A stretch of DNA of 64,000 bases from Ilyonectria destructans (lineage: Eukaryota; Ascomycota; Sordariomycetes; Hypocreales; Nectriaceae): positions 1,984,001 to 2,048,000 of the forward strand of contig JAHEWK010000003.1 in the NCBI GenBank assembly GCA_020740775.1, read 5' to 3'. A program made the position numbers and the translations under genes. The notes under the pieces were generated by a model. The model searched no databases, had not been told where the DNA came from, and saw nothing but the letters and a program-made list of their open reading frames with translations. Of this stretch, positions 21,578 through 34,080 are shown in pieces. How positions within the stretch are numbered: position 1 is the first letter of the stretch; every line of letters starts with the position of its first letter.

Positions 21578-24500
21578 TCAAGTCTTCGCATCCAGTTTCA
21601 TCATCGCGTGCGGTAACATCGATTCCACCACGTCCAAGTCCTCGTCAATCGTCTGCTTGTGTCGTATCGTATCGCCTTCGTGATTCGTTAGATAGACAGC
21701 GCCGATTCCAGTCAATGAATCGGGATCCTTGATCTTGTTGCCGTCTGCCTCAACACATGTTCGGTCGTCACCGATGCAGCCATCCCTCTCGGCCTGGCTA
21801 TTTTCTCCCGACTTCGTCTGTATTCCCTTGCCATCTGCAATCTCCCGTGATTTGGATGGAGTCACCGTCCTCGACGATGGTTCTGTGTTGGTTCGCTGAG
21901 GTTCAGGTGCTGTGGTCCCGTGCAGCTCTGGTGCATTGTGCTCTGGCCCTGATTCAACCTTCCGCGGGTTCTGTATCTCTGAGGCCCCTATCTCCGCATT
22001 GAGTAACGCCTCAAAACCTTGTAGTTTGGTGACGTCCTCGGTCATTTTTGGTGTGTCGGATGAACCGTTGTCTTTTGCAAATTCCTTCGGTCCTTCGGCA
22101 GGTTTTATATTCGATGGCCACTCCACTTCCTTATCGTTTGTTCCATCCTTTTGAGTCTGAACTGGTGGCATCACAACATCGCAGGCACTGTCTGCTTTCA
22201 TGGATGAGTGGTCTTTGTCAGTATCAATTGGCGCTTGTGCAGTTCGCGTGGATATTGGAGCATATTCCTCTCCCGCCACTTCCACGGGTTTGTTCGTGTT
22301 CAAGTCCATGGCAGGCACCTCTGTGGCGCGTTCTTTTTCGGCCTCCATCGTTTTGATTTCCGTTGGGTCGGTATTTTCACGTCCCGAAGTGACTATTCCG
22401 GCGTTCGTCCCCGGCTTCTCTGCCGGCTTGATTGCGTCTTTGCCGGTGTTCTCGGCCTCGCCTCCCATAGACGGATTCTCAGCCTTCTCACCAACAGCGG
22501 CGTCCAATACCATAGGCTCATCAGGGTCGATGAGGGCGGTTTCGTTGGTAATTGGTGTCTCATCCAGCGACATGCCATCTGGGCCCACGTCACTATACGA
22601 GGATGGGATGTTCCTATTCGCTGCCCAAGCAGAAATATCATATGGACGGCGCGGGGAGTCGCATCGGTCGTAGTTGCTTGGCAGTGGGCTTGGGGGTGAG
22701 CGACCTCGTGTGTAGTAGTACGGCTCGTATCCAATTGGGCTCGCGTCCGCATATGGCCGGCCCACGTAGGACCATTCGCTCGAAGGTTCGACGGTTCTGA
22801 TGTGCGGATGATTATCAGGGTGGTAATCATCCACCAGATACTGTTGCAACGTATAGTCTTCGTCGATAGACATCGACGGAGGGTTTAGCTTCCCACGATC
22901 ATCTCGGGTCTGCGGGGAAGGAAACATCTGGAGGAGAGACGATGCCTGGAGCCGCAGTCGAGGATCGTCACTGAGGCAAATCTCAGCCATCTGTCGGTAC
23001 CAGTCGGGAATATTGACTTCTGGACCGAGTATCAACGGCCGTCCTTGAGCTTCTGGCTCGTCTTCCTGCATTGCCAAAGCCCACAACACCATTCCCAACT
23101 GATACAGATCCGACTTCACGCCGATGTACATTGAGATTCGTTGGTTGCATTCGATGAGTGGTGTTGCCTCTGGAGGCTCCCAACCCACTGGACACCCTCT
23201 CCTGTTGATGTCAATGATTTTCGCGTCTCCATGTTCATCAATGACAATATTGGATAAGGTGAAGTCGCCTTGAACAAAACCAGAGTCGTGAATATCCGAC
23301 AATCCCTCGACAATCTGGCGAGCCCACTTCTTCCTCGTCGGCCATGGTATGTCAAACTCGCCATCTTTACACTGCTCGTAAATTATGTCGATAAGAGCGC
23401 CCTGGTCTGCGTAACTGATGAGAAGTCCTTTCACATACTCGTCATGGTCATCCACAACAACGCCATGAAAACGGATGACGTTATCCGAGTAGCGGAGACG
23501 GTTGAGAGCATTAACCTCGTACAGGAATTCATCAACTGTATCCGGGCTTGGTATCTCCTTCTTAATAAGGGTTTGTCCATGGACGTTCACCTTGTACACG
23601 AATCCAGACATGTGGGAGTCAAAGACAATGTCCTGCTCTCGAATCCGCTTGCAGCCTAGGTGCTTAACCTGGTCAACAGTGGGATACGGGATAATTTCCT
23701 ACCAAATAGTTAGCTCGGCTAGGAAGGGTAAAACAATTAGTAATACTAACGTTGCCATCCTCAACCACGTGGACATGCAGCCTCCCGTCGGTAGTCTGGA
23801 GCTTCAGATTGGTAACAGTGTCGTAGAATTGGATATCGCGTAGGCTCTCGCGAATTGCCTCATAGATCTTTGCACTCTTTTCTCTCTGGTATTGCGTGTG
23901 AATCAAGTCCATCTCCAAGGAGTTTGGAGGGGCGTTTCGATAATCGAGCGAGATGGTGACACGCCGCCAGACGTATTCCTGCTCACGATATGTAACAAAA
24001 AACTTTTCCCTCCTTGATCGATCGCGGAAGTGCATACTGAGGTTCAAAATCCAAGTCTTTTCGAGTTCATCATGAATCATGGCATCATACTGCGACGTTG
24101 TCAAGGAATGGGTATCTGCAGTTGATAGGCTGTCCTGGATGGCGCACTCGTCGGTACGAGTGACCTCCTCATTCTTGGACACCATCTTCTCCAGCTGACT
24201 CTCCGCAGAAACATCCTCAACAGGATTCACCGGTAACGAGGGCAGGGGGGGGACATATTGAGGAGCGTCGTCCTGCGGGCAGCCGAGAAAACCCGGGGCG
24301 CTGATGCGGGGGTCCGCATGAGGCTGAGAGGTGGATGGTGGTCTGGGTCCCTGAGAGCGTCGGTCGACTGAGACGGCTCTCCGCTCATCTGGCGTAGGAT
24401 CAACAGCGGCCAAGTTCGTCCTCCGCTCTGACTGTTGGCGCTTGAATGTCTGCGCACGGGGGAGATTGGGGACCACTTTCCGGGACATTCGACGGATCAG

Positions 24501-24686
24501 GCCGCCCTTTTCGGGGTCGGCTGAATCGGCCCCGTGTTCCGTATCCAAGGACTGGTCGGTCGGACTAGGTGGCGTGCTACCGCCGCTCTGCCGACCAAAG
24601 AACTTGCGAAAGAAACCCTGTGTCCCGGACGGGGTTGGTGGTTGTCGAAGTGGCGGCTCAGACGCTGCAACATCCGCCTGTGCCAT
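21578..24686 (-). CDS. Kinase-like protein with atypical DFG motif (1018 aa)
   Basis: Exons 24686-23751 and 23698-21578 join across a 53-bp intron (GTTAGT donor, TTGGTAG acceptor) in phase 0. The N-terminus is Ser/Pro-rich with a basic FFRKFFGRQ patch. Residues about 210-312 form a conserved block of unknown fold (WRRVTISLDYRNAPPNSLEM, then AKIYEAIRESLRDIQFYD). A kinase fold follows at about 340-575: a Lys-containing strand (LIKKEIP), an HRD-equivalent segment VQGDFTLSNIVID that keeps the catalytic Asp and Asn, IIDIN in place of DFG, and a substrate-lobe GVKSDLYQLGMVLWALA. No clear glycine-rich loop is seen. The last 440 residues are acidic, Pro/Glu/Thr-rich and probably disordered. I recall related proteins across Sordariomycetes, without assigned function. 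It could be an active atypical kinase or a pseudokinase. Confidence 0.85.
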
Positions 24687-27600
24687 GGCCGCGACAATGC
24701 GACTGTGGGTGGAATGGGTGGTTCGAGGTATGTGTCGAAATCGCCGCCACGCCGGGGAGTCAAGGCCAATTAGAAATAGCCAAGTTGAAGATGGTGGTTA
24801 TGATGGAGGAGGTTGTGTGGGAAGCGGCTCAGCAGCAATGGCTTGGAAATTGAAGAGAAGAGATTCGTGGTGGCGAATGGTGGTGCAGGCACATATGCGA
24901 ATATGGAGGCCTGGGGGTCTTGTTCTATGGATGAGAGCTGACGAAGAAAGGAAAGAAGATGGCTTGAAGTTGCGAGAGAGTGAAAATATCCGAGCATGCA
25001 CGCCGGCATCTGATGATGATCGGATGGTGATTACAGGTGCACAGACGAGAACCGACGGGGGAAGGACCACGCAGCCCCTCGGTCAAACAGGCGGGCTTCT
25101 GACGTGAGGTGAGCGAGGAGGAGAGACCATGTCTCGCCCATGAAGAACCAGAGCGAGCCACGATGAGCGACGAGGGGAGTTTTAGGCGTTATGGCAGCCC
25201 GAGAAGGCTGGGAGCGCCTGGTCGGTGAGAGTGGGTCCTGTCGTGGAGCAAGGCCGGCCGAGGCGGAGGCGGAGGCGGCTGTGGAGGGCCAGGGAGTAAG
25301 ACGAAGCGGTGATGAAGAGGCGAGGCGAAAGGGGGGGGGCCAACAATTGGAGTAAGGCTGATGGACGGTTAAGAGCTGGAAAGCCAGAGCCCAGGACTCG
25401 GGTCGTGAGAAGGGGACGGCCGATGACTTGAGATGTACAGCGTGCTGATATTAAACCATGACCACGACGTCGGCCTACCTAAAGCGGGCGGCGGCGGCGG
25501 CAGTAGTAGCGGGTATGAGGACGAAGTGTGAGTGGGCGTTGGTGTGGGTGGACTGAGTGATTTGGGTGGGTTGGTGGATGAAATGGTGACGCGGGACGTT
25601 ACGGGGGGGAGGCGGGCGGCGGGGACGCTCTCTTTGCCCGGGGCGGTTTTTGGGCCGTTTCTAGTAGCGGAAGCCTGGAAGCAACGGGTCACCCCGTCCG
25701 CGGACGCTTCTTGGACGCCTAGAAGCCCACGATGCCTGGGGTCGCCCTGCCCTATCCCCGGGGACGACGGAGGCTGGGCCCCAGACATCCAGCGCTTTGC
25801 CAGGGGCCTCAGGGCCAGAGGGTGGCCTGCCTCGCTGAGTGGCCAGCAAAGCCACCACTGTCCAACGCCCACGCAGGGCTGTGACCACCCAACCTCACTG
25901 ATGGCCTGGGGGGGATCCCACCTCGTAGCGCTGACTGGCCTCCGGCTCGAGGCGATTTCATCCACGGCCATCCAGCAGCCCTGTCGTCTGCCGCCTGTCG
26001 CCCGTCGCCCGTCGCCCGTTGCCCGTCGCCATCGTCTGTCGTTTGTCGCCTGCGCCTGCAGCATCCGTCGAGACGGTGACGCTCGCTGGTGGGGATCCAT
26101 CGATGAGCTGGCCCCTCTAGACTCCCTGCTCTCGTCCCATTTCGTCCACGCTAAGGCGAGTTGGACGGTACCGGCGCAGATGGATGAGTCCAAAGGAGCC
26201 AAGGGGGGGGCGGTGATGCATCAGGCAGGGAGAAGGTCGGGCACTGAGGCCATGGACGGATATTCAGGAGACAAGGGTGTTTGGCGGGATCAAGGAGGAA
26301 GAAACGCCAGCTCAGAATGTCAAGTGCTGGGAGGGAGGGTCGAGAGGCACACAGATGCTTGACCCAGGTAGGAAGGCAGTGCGAGAGAAAATATTGTCAA
26401 GGCTTAAAGAGGCCAAAGAGACAATGGAGACAGTGGTGACAATAGAGACAAAGAAGATCGAGGGAAAGAGCGAAGGAAGCATGGGGTGAAATTGGTGACA
26501 GCTTTCATTAATCTCGAGTTACTCAAGGTAGGCAGGTACAGCCTGAGACTCCTCGCTGCTTGCCTCCAGTGTGCTTCCCCGACACACCAGAGTCTTCACT
26601 AGACGTGATTGCACAATCGCATTGCTTATTCGCCTCAGGTTTTCGACATCATCGAAACGGCAAAATTTCCAAACCCGCCATCACCATCACCATTCACTGT
26701 CAGCACGTCCAGATCCAGCGTTGCCCAAACTCGACAAGTGGAGGACCTGACAAACCACTGTGTCGGTGTCGCATGGGACCTGGTCCTGGTCAACCTTACC
26801 ACCCAACCCACGGACAAAACCCGCGTACGTACCGGCACTGTAGTTTTGGCCTGCGCGTGGCCGCCTGGTACTTTGAAAAACCCTGCCCTGGGCTGCTGAC
26901 CTCCAGGGCTCGAACCACAAGGCGATCCGATCGTCTTCGCACCGCCAACCGCACACGCAAGCCGCAGCGCCATCGAGTTGGGCATCTGCCGCCATACGAC
27001 CGTCACCGCCTAACCCAACAACGCCAGACCGCATGGCTCTTTGCTAGCTTAGGACCGGCCCTAGCAGCCATGCCACGGCTCACGATGAGGCGGCCTAAAC
27101 CGATGGACAGCGATGAAGCGCTGCCTCTCCTGACCTAATGGGTCTGCAGGCTGAGCATGTCGTATCCAGCCGCTCGCTGCGGTCTCATCGCCGTCATCAT
27201 GTGCATCAGCCGACATACTGCTGACCGACAACCTGCCGTAGATATTCGACGACCTGGAAGAGATGCCAAGGCGATGACGCATTTTATGCTCTCTTACGCA
27301 CATCTGCTTTGCATTTGAGTGTCTCAGAAGGCCTGGGGAACCGCAGTTAAGAGCTATGCACTCTGCGTGGGTGAGTTGACATTTCGCCCACACTGTATGG
27401 ACACCCCCATCCCATCTTGCATCTCGGCTCATACCCTGGTTTCCCTCAGGGTCCGATAGATCAAGAGCCGGGTAGAAGGGGTGTTCAAGCCGTCGGCTCG
27501 CTTCGTTGTATCCCAACGGCTTGTGCAAATGGTCAGATTCGGTCTATTCTACCTAGCCGGAGAGCAAGTGTTTCGAGTCCTTGGGCGCCAATCCACGTCC

Positions 27601-29056
27601 TTGAATCCAACCACAACCCCGGGTTCTTTACCCCCCAAGACTTCAATGCACCACAAATGTACATCTCTTGATCTGGAAAGTTCATCGCAAATGCACTGCA
27701 TCATTTCGGGCACATGTGTAGCGTTCTCTTCTCTCTCATTCGAAGCCCATGGCGTCACACAACACCGGAAACTTTGCACGAACCCTTCCGTCGGCCCAAT
27801 CGTGGGGTCCAATCCATCCATTTCGTCCACAAGCCCAAGGGCCGCACACAGAAACGTGTGGGGTCAGGCATGAGTGCAGCATCCCAATTGCTTGTTCTGG
27901 TCCAGTGAGGCTGTCCGGTGTTGTGACAGGCTGTCAGCTCGCCATGCAAGCAATGGAACTGCATCCCACTTCTCACCCACGTTGCGATGCTAATGGGCTC
28001 GGCTCGCCATCCATTGGGTCGGTCGTTTTCCTGATTTCTCGCTACCCATCATTTGTCGCATCATGGCGGGGTTTTCGCTTGAGCCGCCTGTTTGGTCCAC
28101 CCTCTCTGGCTGATTCCTGAGCCATTCTTGGAGGGGAGCCATGGGATACCAAAAGACTTCCTCCACGCAATAGATCCAGCCGGCACACACACAGATATCC
28201 TCAAGTAGGGCCCTATAATTCAGCCCAGCTACTCACTAGGCCCGTCCCGCCTTCGACCCCACCGATCCCGCAGCCCAGCCCGGATCGACCAAAACGTGTG
28301 TATCCACGAACCAGGACCAGGTCCTGGCGTAATTAGCTTCGAGTCGTTGGGTCTTGACGTTTTAGAAAAAAATTGCCTCTTCACTCCATTCCCATCGATT
28401 GGGCCACGACATAGCCACATGGCCCTCTAGATCGCCTTGCCGAGACCATCCTGCACAGCCCGTCTCCGGGTGGCGGCCCGATCACCGGCCTTGGAATAGC
28501 ACCAGCCAGCTCACACTTCTTATCTTGGGATTACAGTCATTGTCTTTGCCAGCTCAACAGGGTGTCAGTCAAGTCAATCGGCTGATGCCCAGCACTCAGC
28601 AAAACCCGTGTCAATGGATGATGGGATTCTCGCAGCCATGGTCGGCTATCATGGCATCAATTGAGCGCATAAATCAGTATGTAGGTAGTAATATCGCTTG
28701 TCCAAAATGTACAATTATACACGGAGGTGTTGTCAACATGCTCACATCTACTGCTGCTGCTGCTCCTCCACCTCCCCAAATAACCACTAATGCTGCTACT
28801 GGGCGTGTTTCTAAAAGTACAAGGATCCACATGTTGGTATAACAGAGTAGGAGTCTTTATGATCGTTTCCATCTAGGTTTCTTGCCCGGTGCCCAAACGC
28901 CCCCAAAATGCCCTGCAAGTTTCTTCCCCTCGCTCTCGCTCTCGTTCTCCGCGGAGCTTGTGCCTACGAGCCATACGGACGTCGCCTCTTGGTCGGTGCG
29001 TATCAGTAAGCATGTCGCAAGCGCGGGCGAGAAGTAGTAAATCCTCTCATACACGT
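24687..29056. other. Longest gene-free stretch, about 4.4 kb
   Basis: Lies between the start of the kinase-like gene and the end of pim1. Open frames up to 277 codons overlap on opposite strands at 25369-26362, but they are low-complexity shadows of GC-rich sequence without family features. A 7-bp minisatellite lies at 25997-26031, GGCGGA units around 25258-25280, a purine-rich tract at about 26380-26480, and a short CTG run at 28751-28764. Long promoters, leaders or noncoding transcripts are possible but cannot be shown. Confidence 0.45.
25997..26031. repeat. 7-bp tandem repeat GTCGCCC x5
   Basis: Three perfect GTCGCCC units, then GTTGCCC and GTCGCCA, read directly. More degenerate units (CTGTCG, TTTGTCGCC) continue on both sides to about 25983-26050. 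Confidence 0.85.
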
Positions 29057-32000
29057 CTAGTCGTCCTCCTCAGCGGCGGCCTCAGTGTCGCTCTTCTTCT
29101 GCTGAGACTTCCACTCGCAGATCTTGCACTTGTTGGCCTGGTCGCGGTCGAGGTTGGGGAAAATGAGGTCAAAGACTTCGGGATACCAGGCCACAGGGTG
29201 GCCCTCGATACCTTCTTTAATGTTCTATCGCGTATCTGTTAGTCACGTACTTTACCGGGAAAGAGAACGCAGGGGGTGTGCGGGGGAGGGAATAACCCCC
29301 GTGCGGGATGAGAACGTACCTGGGGCAGCTCCAGCCAGTCAGACATGTTGTCCTTAGGGAAAATAACCGTCTTGCAGCCTGCACGTCGAGCGGCGACGGT
29401 CTTCTCGCGGAGCCCGCCGATGCGGAGGACCTTGCCTGTCAGGGTGATCTCGCCGGTCATGGCGACAGTCGGGTCGACAGGGGCATCGAGAGCGAGGGAG
29501 AGCATAGAGGTAGTCATTGTGATTCCAGCCGAGGGCCCGTCCTTGGGCACAGCACCGTCGGGCACGTGCAGGTGCATCTTGGCCTTGTTGAAGAAGTGGT
29601 TATCTGGGAACTGCTTGACCATGAAGGACTTGGCAAAAGAGTAGGCGATAGTGGTCGACTCCTTCATCACCGTCTTGAGGTTACCAGTAATCTCCAGGTT
29701 TGGCCGGGTGGAGGGCCGCAGGGGTGCCTGCAGGATGGACTCGATGTACATGGCGGCGCCACCCATCTGGGTCCACGCCAGGCCCATCGAGACACCCGGT
29801 GGGCTTACCTCATAGAGGCGGTCCGAGGTGAAGACGGGGGGGCCGACGTAGTCAGTGAGGTTGTCCTTGCCAATGACGACGTGGACAGAGTCGGGGACCT
29901 TAAGCGCCTTGCGGGGCTTCTCTGTAGTCTTGACCTCGCCTGGCTCAGCCGGCGCCTCCAGGTTCGCCTCCTTGCCTTCGGTGGCCTCCTCAGCCTTCTT
30001 CTCAGCCTCCTCCAGGGCGGCTTTACCCTCGTCGGTCAGCGCATCCTCCTCGGGAAGAACCTCCTCACCCAGCTCCTGGACGATCTTAAGGGCCGATTTC
30101 CGATAGACCTTCTCGATCTGCTTCTTGAGGTTTCGAACACCTGACTCTCGGCAGTACGACTTAATCAACTCCTCGATGGCCTCCTCGCTAAGATTGACGT
30201 CGGCGTCCTTGAGACCCGCAGCCTCCTTGGCAGCAGGTGCCAGGTATCGCTCGGCAATAGCCATCTTCTCATCCGAAACATAGCCGGAGAGGGTGATTAG
30301 CTCCATTCGGTCCAGGAGTGGTCGGGGAATTGTGTCGGTCATGTTGGCCGTGCAGACGAATAGAACCTTGGACAGGTCGACGGGAACATCCATGTAGTGA
30401 TCCAAGAAAGAGTTGTTCTGCTCGGGGTCGAGCAGCTCAAGGAGGGCAGATGAGGGGTCACCCTGGTATCCACGGCCAATCTTGTCAATCTCGTCGATCA
30501 GGATGAGGGGGTTCTCGGTCTGGCACTTCTTCAGGGCCTGGATGATGCGGCCAGGTAAGGCTCCAACGTAGGTCCTTCGGTGTCCCTTGATCTCAGCCAC
30601 ATCCGTCAAGCCACCGACACTGAATCGGTAGTACTCTCGGTTGAGAGCGCGAGCAATTGACTTTCCGATGCTGGTCTTGCCAACACCAGGAGGTCCGACG
30701 AAGCAGAGAATCTTGCCCTCGACGGTGCCGCGCAGCTTGCCCACCGCAATAAACTCGAGGATGCGGTCCTTCACATCCTTCAGTCCGTGGTGGTCCTGGT
30801 CAAGGACCTTTACGGCGTTGGGGATGCCAAAATTCTCGGGGCTTCTGCGACCCCAGGGGATCTGGGTGAGCCAGTCCAGGTAGTTCCTCGTCACGTTGAA
30901 CTCGGAAGCGGCCGTCTCGAGATGAGCGAGCTTGTTAAGCTCCTCGTCAAACACCTTGCGGACTGCATCGGGCATGGCTAGGTTATTGGCCTTCTCCTTA
31001 AACTTCTCAACGAGCTTGTCCTTGCCGTCAGACTCAAGGCCAAGCTCTCGGCGGATGCCCTTCATCTGCTCCATGAGCCAATACTCTCGCTGCCTCTTGC
31101 TAATCTTGTTCTCCACATCTTTGCTGATCTTGGACTGCAACTGGGCGTTCATGAGCTCCTTCTTGAGCACCACGAGAGCCTTCTGCATCCTCTCCTCCAC
31201 GTTAAGGCAGCCAAGCACCTCTTGGAGCTCTTTCTGTTCACCGGATGACACGGCGGCAGCAAAATCAGCTAGCTTGGCTGGTTCTGACGTCACGTTGCCA
31301 GTCGACTGGCTCATGGAGAAGGTAGAGATCTGGTCCCGGAAGAGGTTGTTCATAGTGGCAACCTCCTTAAAGACGTTGACGATCTCATTGGTGACGGCTC
31401 GGATAACGGGGCTCTTGGGGTCGTAGGGCTCGTCGGCGAGGTTCTCCACATTGACCAAGCTAACAGGGTATTTCTTGAGGAACGAGGTAGGCTCGTACTT
31501 CTCAGTCGTCTGGTCGGGCTTCTTCTCCACAGCGCTCTCTTCGAAACTAGCCACAACATCCCCCTTCTTATCTTGGGTGGTTTCCTCCTCGACGGCTTTC
31601 TGAGGAATTGGTTCGGGGCTCGGTTCGGTCTTAGCATCGGACTTCTTGGCGTCCGGGCCACCGGGAGGCAGCAGGCTGGATAGTCGAATGCGGCGGTGGG
31701 GGTAAAGGATAGCTGTCAGGGCACCCTCCTGCCCATGGATAGGGAAGGCACTCGTAATTTGGGCAAACACACCAACATCGTACACATCGTCCGGGTTGCG
31801 GATGACATCCTCGTCCTCGTTCTCGTCCTTGAACAAGAAGGCGCCGACGTATGGCTGGCCGCGCTTGATCGACTCCGTAATGGCGGTTGCAACATCGGGG
31901 TCCTTAATGGTGATCGCCTTGTAGAAGCCGGGGAACAGTGGTCGTCGAGCAATGGGGATCGCTAGGACCTGGGGGTATACCTCGGGGACGACAGGCTTCT

Positions 32001-32508
32001 GGAGGGCCTTCTCGGCGGACTTTCGGCCCCGCTTACCACCCTCACCCCCAGAGCCATCGTTGCCAGAGCCAGAGCCAGCAGCGCCTCCTGCGGCACTGCC
32101 TGCTTTGTTATCCGGCGATTGGTTGCCGCCATCGTTCTTGGCGGGAGCTGATGAGTCGGAGCCTGTGTTCTTCGCATCGGCCGTGAGCTTCTCCTCGGCC
32201 TCTTTCCGCTGGTGCTCGAGATTTGCCTGGGCCTCCTCCTCGGAGAGGGGCTCTGTGGGGGGTTCTATCGCTGAGTCGAAGAAGCTCTTGTCCTTGTCCT
32301 CCTTCTTAGCCAGCCTAGCCGACGTGGAAAAGGCCGCGCCGACTAGCCGCGGCTGCAGGGCCGGTAGTCGGCGGCCGCAAATGTGAGGATTCCGGTAAGC
32401 TGGGGACGAGGCCCATCTTCGTGCGATAGCTTCGGAGGGTGCTCGGGATGCATGGGCGGCGGAACGCTCGAGGATGAGGCGCCCGGAGAGGCGGGAACGA
32501 GGAATCAT
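29057..32508 (-). CDS. pim1: Mitochondrial ATP-dependent Lon protease
   Basis: Exons 32508-29320 and 29224-29057 join across a 95-bp intron (GTACGT donor, CGATAG acceptor), giving 1118 residues. Pim1 degrades misfolded and oxidised proteins in the mitochondrial matrix and helps maintain mtDNA. The N-terminus is Arg/Ser/Ala-rich and free of acidic residues over about 20 positions, a matrix-targeting presequence. A Gly/Ser-rich linker lies at about 110-160. The Lon N-domain follows, beginning at LAIPIARRPLFPGFYKAI and split by an acidic Lys/Glu-rich insert. The AAA+ module has Walker A GPPGVGKTS near residue 604 and Walker B LILIDEIDK near 667. The protease domain has the catalytic Ser in DGPSAGIT (about 990) and its Lys in LTGKVLRIGG (about 1026). 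The short second exon ends in an acidic EEDD tail. Length matches fungal Pim1. Confidence 0.97.
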
Positions 32509-33140
32509 GGTCGGCGGGAGCTATCGGGAAGCTGTGGGTAGACGGGATGGAAGGACGGCAGTGGTGGCAGCCCCCCGCGCTGGGCAACTCGGAAACGAAG
32601 ACGGGCAATTAGGAGATAAACGAAGGGATCCGGGTAGAGAAGAAGAAGAGCGGGTGTATTATCGGGGTCGGTCGAGAAGGGGGGTGTCGGATGCAATTGT
32701 GCACATCGCCGGTGGTGGAGGCGACTTAATAATGTCTTATGGCGACGTCGGACTAGAGCGTCGACATCATAAATTTCGGAAACCATGAGCTTCCATCGGC
32801 AGAATATCGGTAATGCAGCCGGCCAATCCCGGCGCTGTTTGGCCTGTTATCAGATTGTGATATCCCTGTACCGGGGCTCGCGCGCCGCCGCACAGAGGCA
32901 TCTCAGCGACTATGTAGATAGATCATGACAAGGTGCACATTGTTTGGCAGGCTGTAGAATAATTCGGGCGTTTTTCTATAATATCACTCTATTTCTACTG
33001 TCTTGGGAACTAATATTTGCTGACAGCGGAGAATTGTGCGAGTATCTCCGATCTCGTTATTCTGTCTAAATGGTACCTACCTACCCAACATGCCCCACCT
33101 TAGCCTGTACACGTACTCTCGTGCCTGGAGTATTGCAGGG

Positions 33141-33150
33141 CTTCCGGAAG
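33141..33150. promoter_or_regulatory. HSE-like palindrome CTTCCGGAAG
   Basis: Contains TTC-2-GAA spacing. It lies about 630 bp upstream of pim1 and 420 bp upstream of the gene at 33571. Heat-shock factor binding is inferred; two units alone are a weak site. Confidence 0.3.
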
Positions 33151-33247
33151 GGCGGGAGGACAATACACGCAGAAGACGATGTAATTATAGGGTAATTAAA
33201 CCATTGTTCGTTTTACAAATCCACAGCACTAGCGGGACCAGGCATCT

Positions 33248-33257
33248 AGAACATTCT
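33248..33257. promoter_or_regulatory. HSE-like element AGAACATTCT
   Basis: A perfect GAA-2-TTC pair with flanking A and T, the canonical heat-shock-factor half arrangement. It is 740 bp upstream of pim1, whose yeast homologue is heat inducible. Confidence 0.35.
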
Positions 33258-33570
33258 GCCCGCTCACAATTAAACCATGACCGTAGTGAAAGATGACCAA
33301 TGCATCGTGGGTCTCTTCCACATCCATGTGCACAGGAGCTACCCTACACTACCTGTAAGAACATATCCGCAATATCAGCAGGAGCCAATCGGGCAGCGAC
33401 CATCTCCACAGCCCATTCGGGACCTCTAGACGCGATATAACTTATCCTTTCAACATCTCATTATCGCCTAGCATCAAATTTGATACATTAGTTCTTTTGA
33501 GTTTTGCCTTGACTTCTCGTCGACCAAGAATTTTCACAATCCCAGTCAGGCAACTTTAAAATCTCCCACC

Positions 33571-34080
33571 ATGCCACCAACCCCGCAGGACGGGGATGTC
33601 TCCTCCTCCCTCACCAAGCTTTCACTCAACAGCCCAAAAGACGCTGCCAAGCCCACAAAGAAGAAGTCAAAGAAGGTTGTCGCTGAATCCTGGGAGGACG
33701 AGGACCTTTCTGACTCGGAGCCTGAACCTCCGTCCAAGGCGGATGAAGATGACGATGCTGTATCCCCACCTAAGCAGCCCGCAGCTCCTCCGCCAACTCC
33801 TCTCTCCCCAGTTGGCCCATCATGGACCCCCGGATTAGAGTCCTCCACATCTAGGGCACCTGTCGACTCGGCTCGCCGGCCGGAGAAGACTGATGCTGTG
33901 GCGCGGCGCATGATCGTCGCGGGCCTTGGTCTCAAGGCGCCCAAGCTGACTGATGAACAGCGGGCCTACCAGAAGTCTGTTCGAGAGCAGGAGAAAAAAA
34001 GGCGAGAGCAAGAGAGAGCCGCAGAAAAAAAGGCACGAGACGACGCCGAGAAGGCCAAGGCTTCTGTCTGGGACGACTAG
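33571..34080 (+). CDS. Small charged protein with C-terminal coiled coil
   Basis: Single exon, 169 residues. The N-terminal half is Ser/Pro/Lys/Asp-rich: a basic KPTKKKSKKVV patch is followed by acidic AESWEDEDLSDSEPEPP. Residues about 110-125 (VARRMIVAGLGLKAPKLT) are the most ordered-looking segment. From about 125 to 160 a highly charged helix (EQEKKRREQERAAEKKARDD) should form a coiled coil, and the protein ends ASVWDD. I remember conserved fungal hypothetical proteins with this AR..IVAGLGLKAPKLT...WDD layout but no function. The N-terminal basic patch could act as a nuclear signal. It converges with the GST gene, 179 bp apart. Confidence 0.75.
   Translation: MPPTPQDGDVSSSLTKLSLNSPKDAAKPTKKKSKKVVAESWEDEDLSDSEPEPPSKADEDDDAVSPPKQPAAPPPTPLSPVGPSWTPGLESSTSRAPVDSARRPEKTDAVARRMIVAGLGLKAPKLTDEQRAYQKSVREQEKKRREQERAAEKKARDDAEKAKASVWDD

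Larger units (their letters stand above)
32509..33570. other. Divergent promoter region, pim1 / 169-aa gene
   Basis: No gene is recognised. Two heat-shock-type palindromes occur (33141-33150 and 33248-33257). A TGGTACCTACCTACC segment lies around 33068. The region near 32940-33010 is AT-rich. Confidence 0.5.

Noticed and set aside
25369..26362. Overlapping open frames of about 277 codons on both strands
   Set aside because: They mirror each other in GC-rich repetitive sequence, have skewed composition and show no domain; typical shadow frames.
26906..26916. tRNA B-box-like GGTTCGAGCCC on the minus strand
   Set aside because: The T-stem does not pair fully and no matching A box or acceptor stem is found upstream.
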